Part shown: one piece after another, positions 63,963 to 64,000 of the stretch
How positions within the stretch are numbered: position 1 is the first letter of the stretch
Layout: every line of letters begins with the position of its first letter
From: Spirosoma lacussanchae
GTDB taxonomy: Bacteria > Bacteroidota > Bacteroidia > Cytophagales > Spirosomataceae
NCBI RefSeq assembly: GCF_005870035.1
Contig: NZ_SWJG01000007.1
Location: 62,001 to 126,000, forward strand
Direction of reading: 5' to 3'
Length of the DNA: 64,000 bases
Notes under the pieces: generated by a model
What the model saw: only the letters and a program-made list of their open reading frames with translations
Told to the model about the DNA's origin: nothing
Database searches by the model: none
Program-made: the position numbers and the translations under genes

Positions 63963-64000
63963 ATTTTTTTCTGTTCAGACCGATGGTTTCGCAGGGAGTC

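Overview
The window looks like a chromosomal segment of a GC-rich member of the Bacteroidota, most likely Cytophagales close to Spirosoma/Fibrella/Rudanella. The reasons are: two TonB-dependent receptors with N-terminal carboxypeptidase-regulatory-like domains, a fused SecDF, a NagB-PIG-L fusion, a DUF4301 protein, near absence of Shine-Dalgarno sequences, and promoters of the Bacteroidota type (TTTG-N19-TAnnTTTG; one perfect example lies upstream of pdhB). The genus is inference. No rRNA, tRNA, CRISPR array, phage or complete insertion sequence was recognised.

Layout. 1-3.7 kb: SWIM/SNF2 helicase whose start lies outside the window. 3.7-4.15 kb: a cluster of about seven copies of a 35-bp hairpin repeat. 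4.2-9.3 kb: GMC oxidoreductase, amino-acid permease, fluoride channel CrcB, M14 peptidase. 9.4-14.1 kb: a TonB-dependent receptor and a beta-helix lipoprotein behind a promoter with three tandem 11-bp activator-like boxes. 14.2-17.2 kb: divergent SDR and flavin monooxygenase, then an Rrf2 regulator. 17.2-21.1 kb: DUF4301, omega-amidase-like nitrilase, def and ruvX, bordered by a small MITE-like element. 21.1-26.3 kb: a molybdenum hydroxylase module (nucleotidyltransferase, XdhC, Tat-exported Mo subunit, 2Fe-2S subunit) with an SDR lacking the catalytic Tyr. 26.4-31.2 kb: NUDIX, NTF2-like, GNAT, Gfo/Idh/MocA oxidoreductase, and nagB fused to a PIG-L domain. 31.3-32.6 kb: an AT-rich patch with a tandem 29-bp repeat in front of a nucleoside-deoxyribosyltransferase/TIR-like protein and a tiny membrane protein. 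32.7-36.9 kb: an acyltransferase-like membrane protein and an M16 peptidase. 37.2-39.9 kb: a nitrilase-fold protein with a large unknown N-terminal region, followed by a winged-helix/ACT protein with a palindrome in its promoter. 40-48 kb: GH36 alpha-galactosidase plus alditol-oxidase-like enzyme, HipA-like kinase plus DUF3037, a class-A beta-lactamase-fold hydrolase, an amidohydrolase-NTF2 fusion. 48-53.6 kb: nadC, a small membrane protein, secDF, then a low-GC overlapping pair (PepSY-like small protein and PIN domain protein). 53.7-59.2 kb: cationic amino-acid permease, TauE/SafE exporter with an MBL-rhodanese-rhodanese persulfide dioxygenase-like protein, a small hypothetical, pdhB. 59.4-64 kb: second TonB-dependent receptor, exported nucleoside hydrolase and a methylthioribose-kinase-like phosphotransferase.

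Most of the window is ordinary chromosome. The parts most likely to hold undescribed biology are the 31.3-32.6 kb patch, the 37.2-39.9 kb nitrilase plus wHTH-ACT pair, the 52.8-53.6 kb PIN pair, the boxed TonB receptor promoter at 9.4 kb, and the hairpin repeat cluster at 3.7-4.1 kb. None of these functions is proven by the sequence alone.
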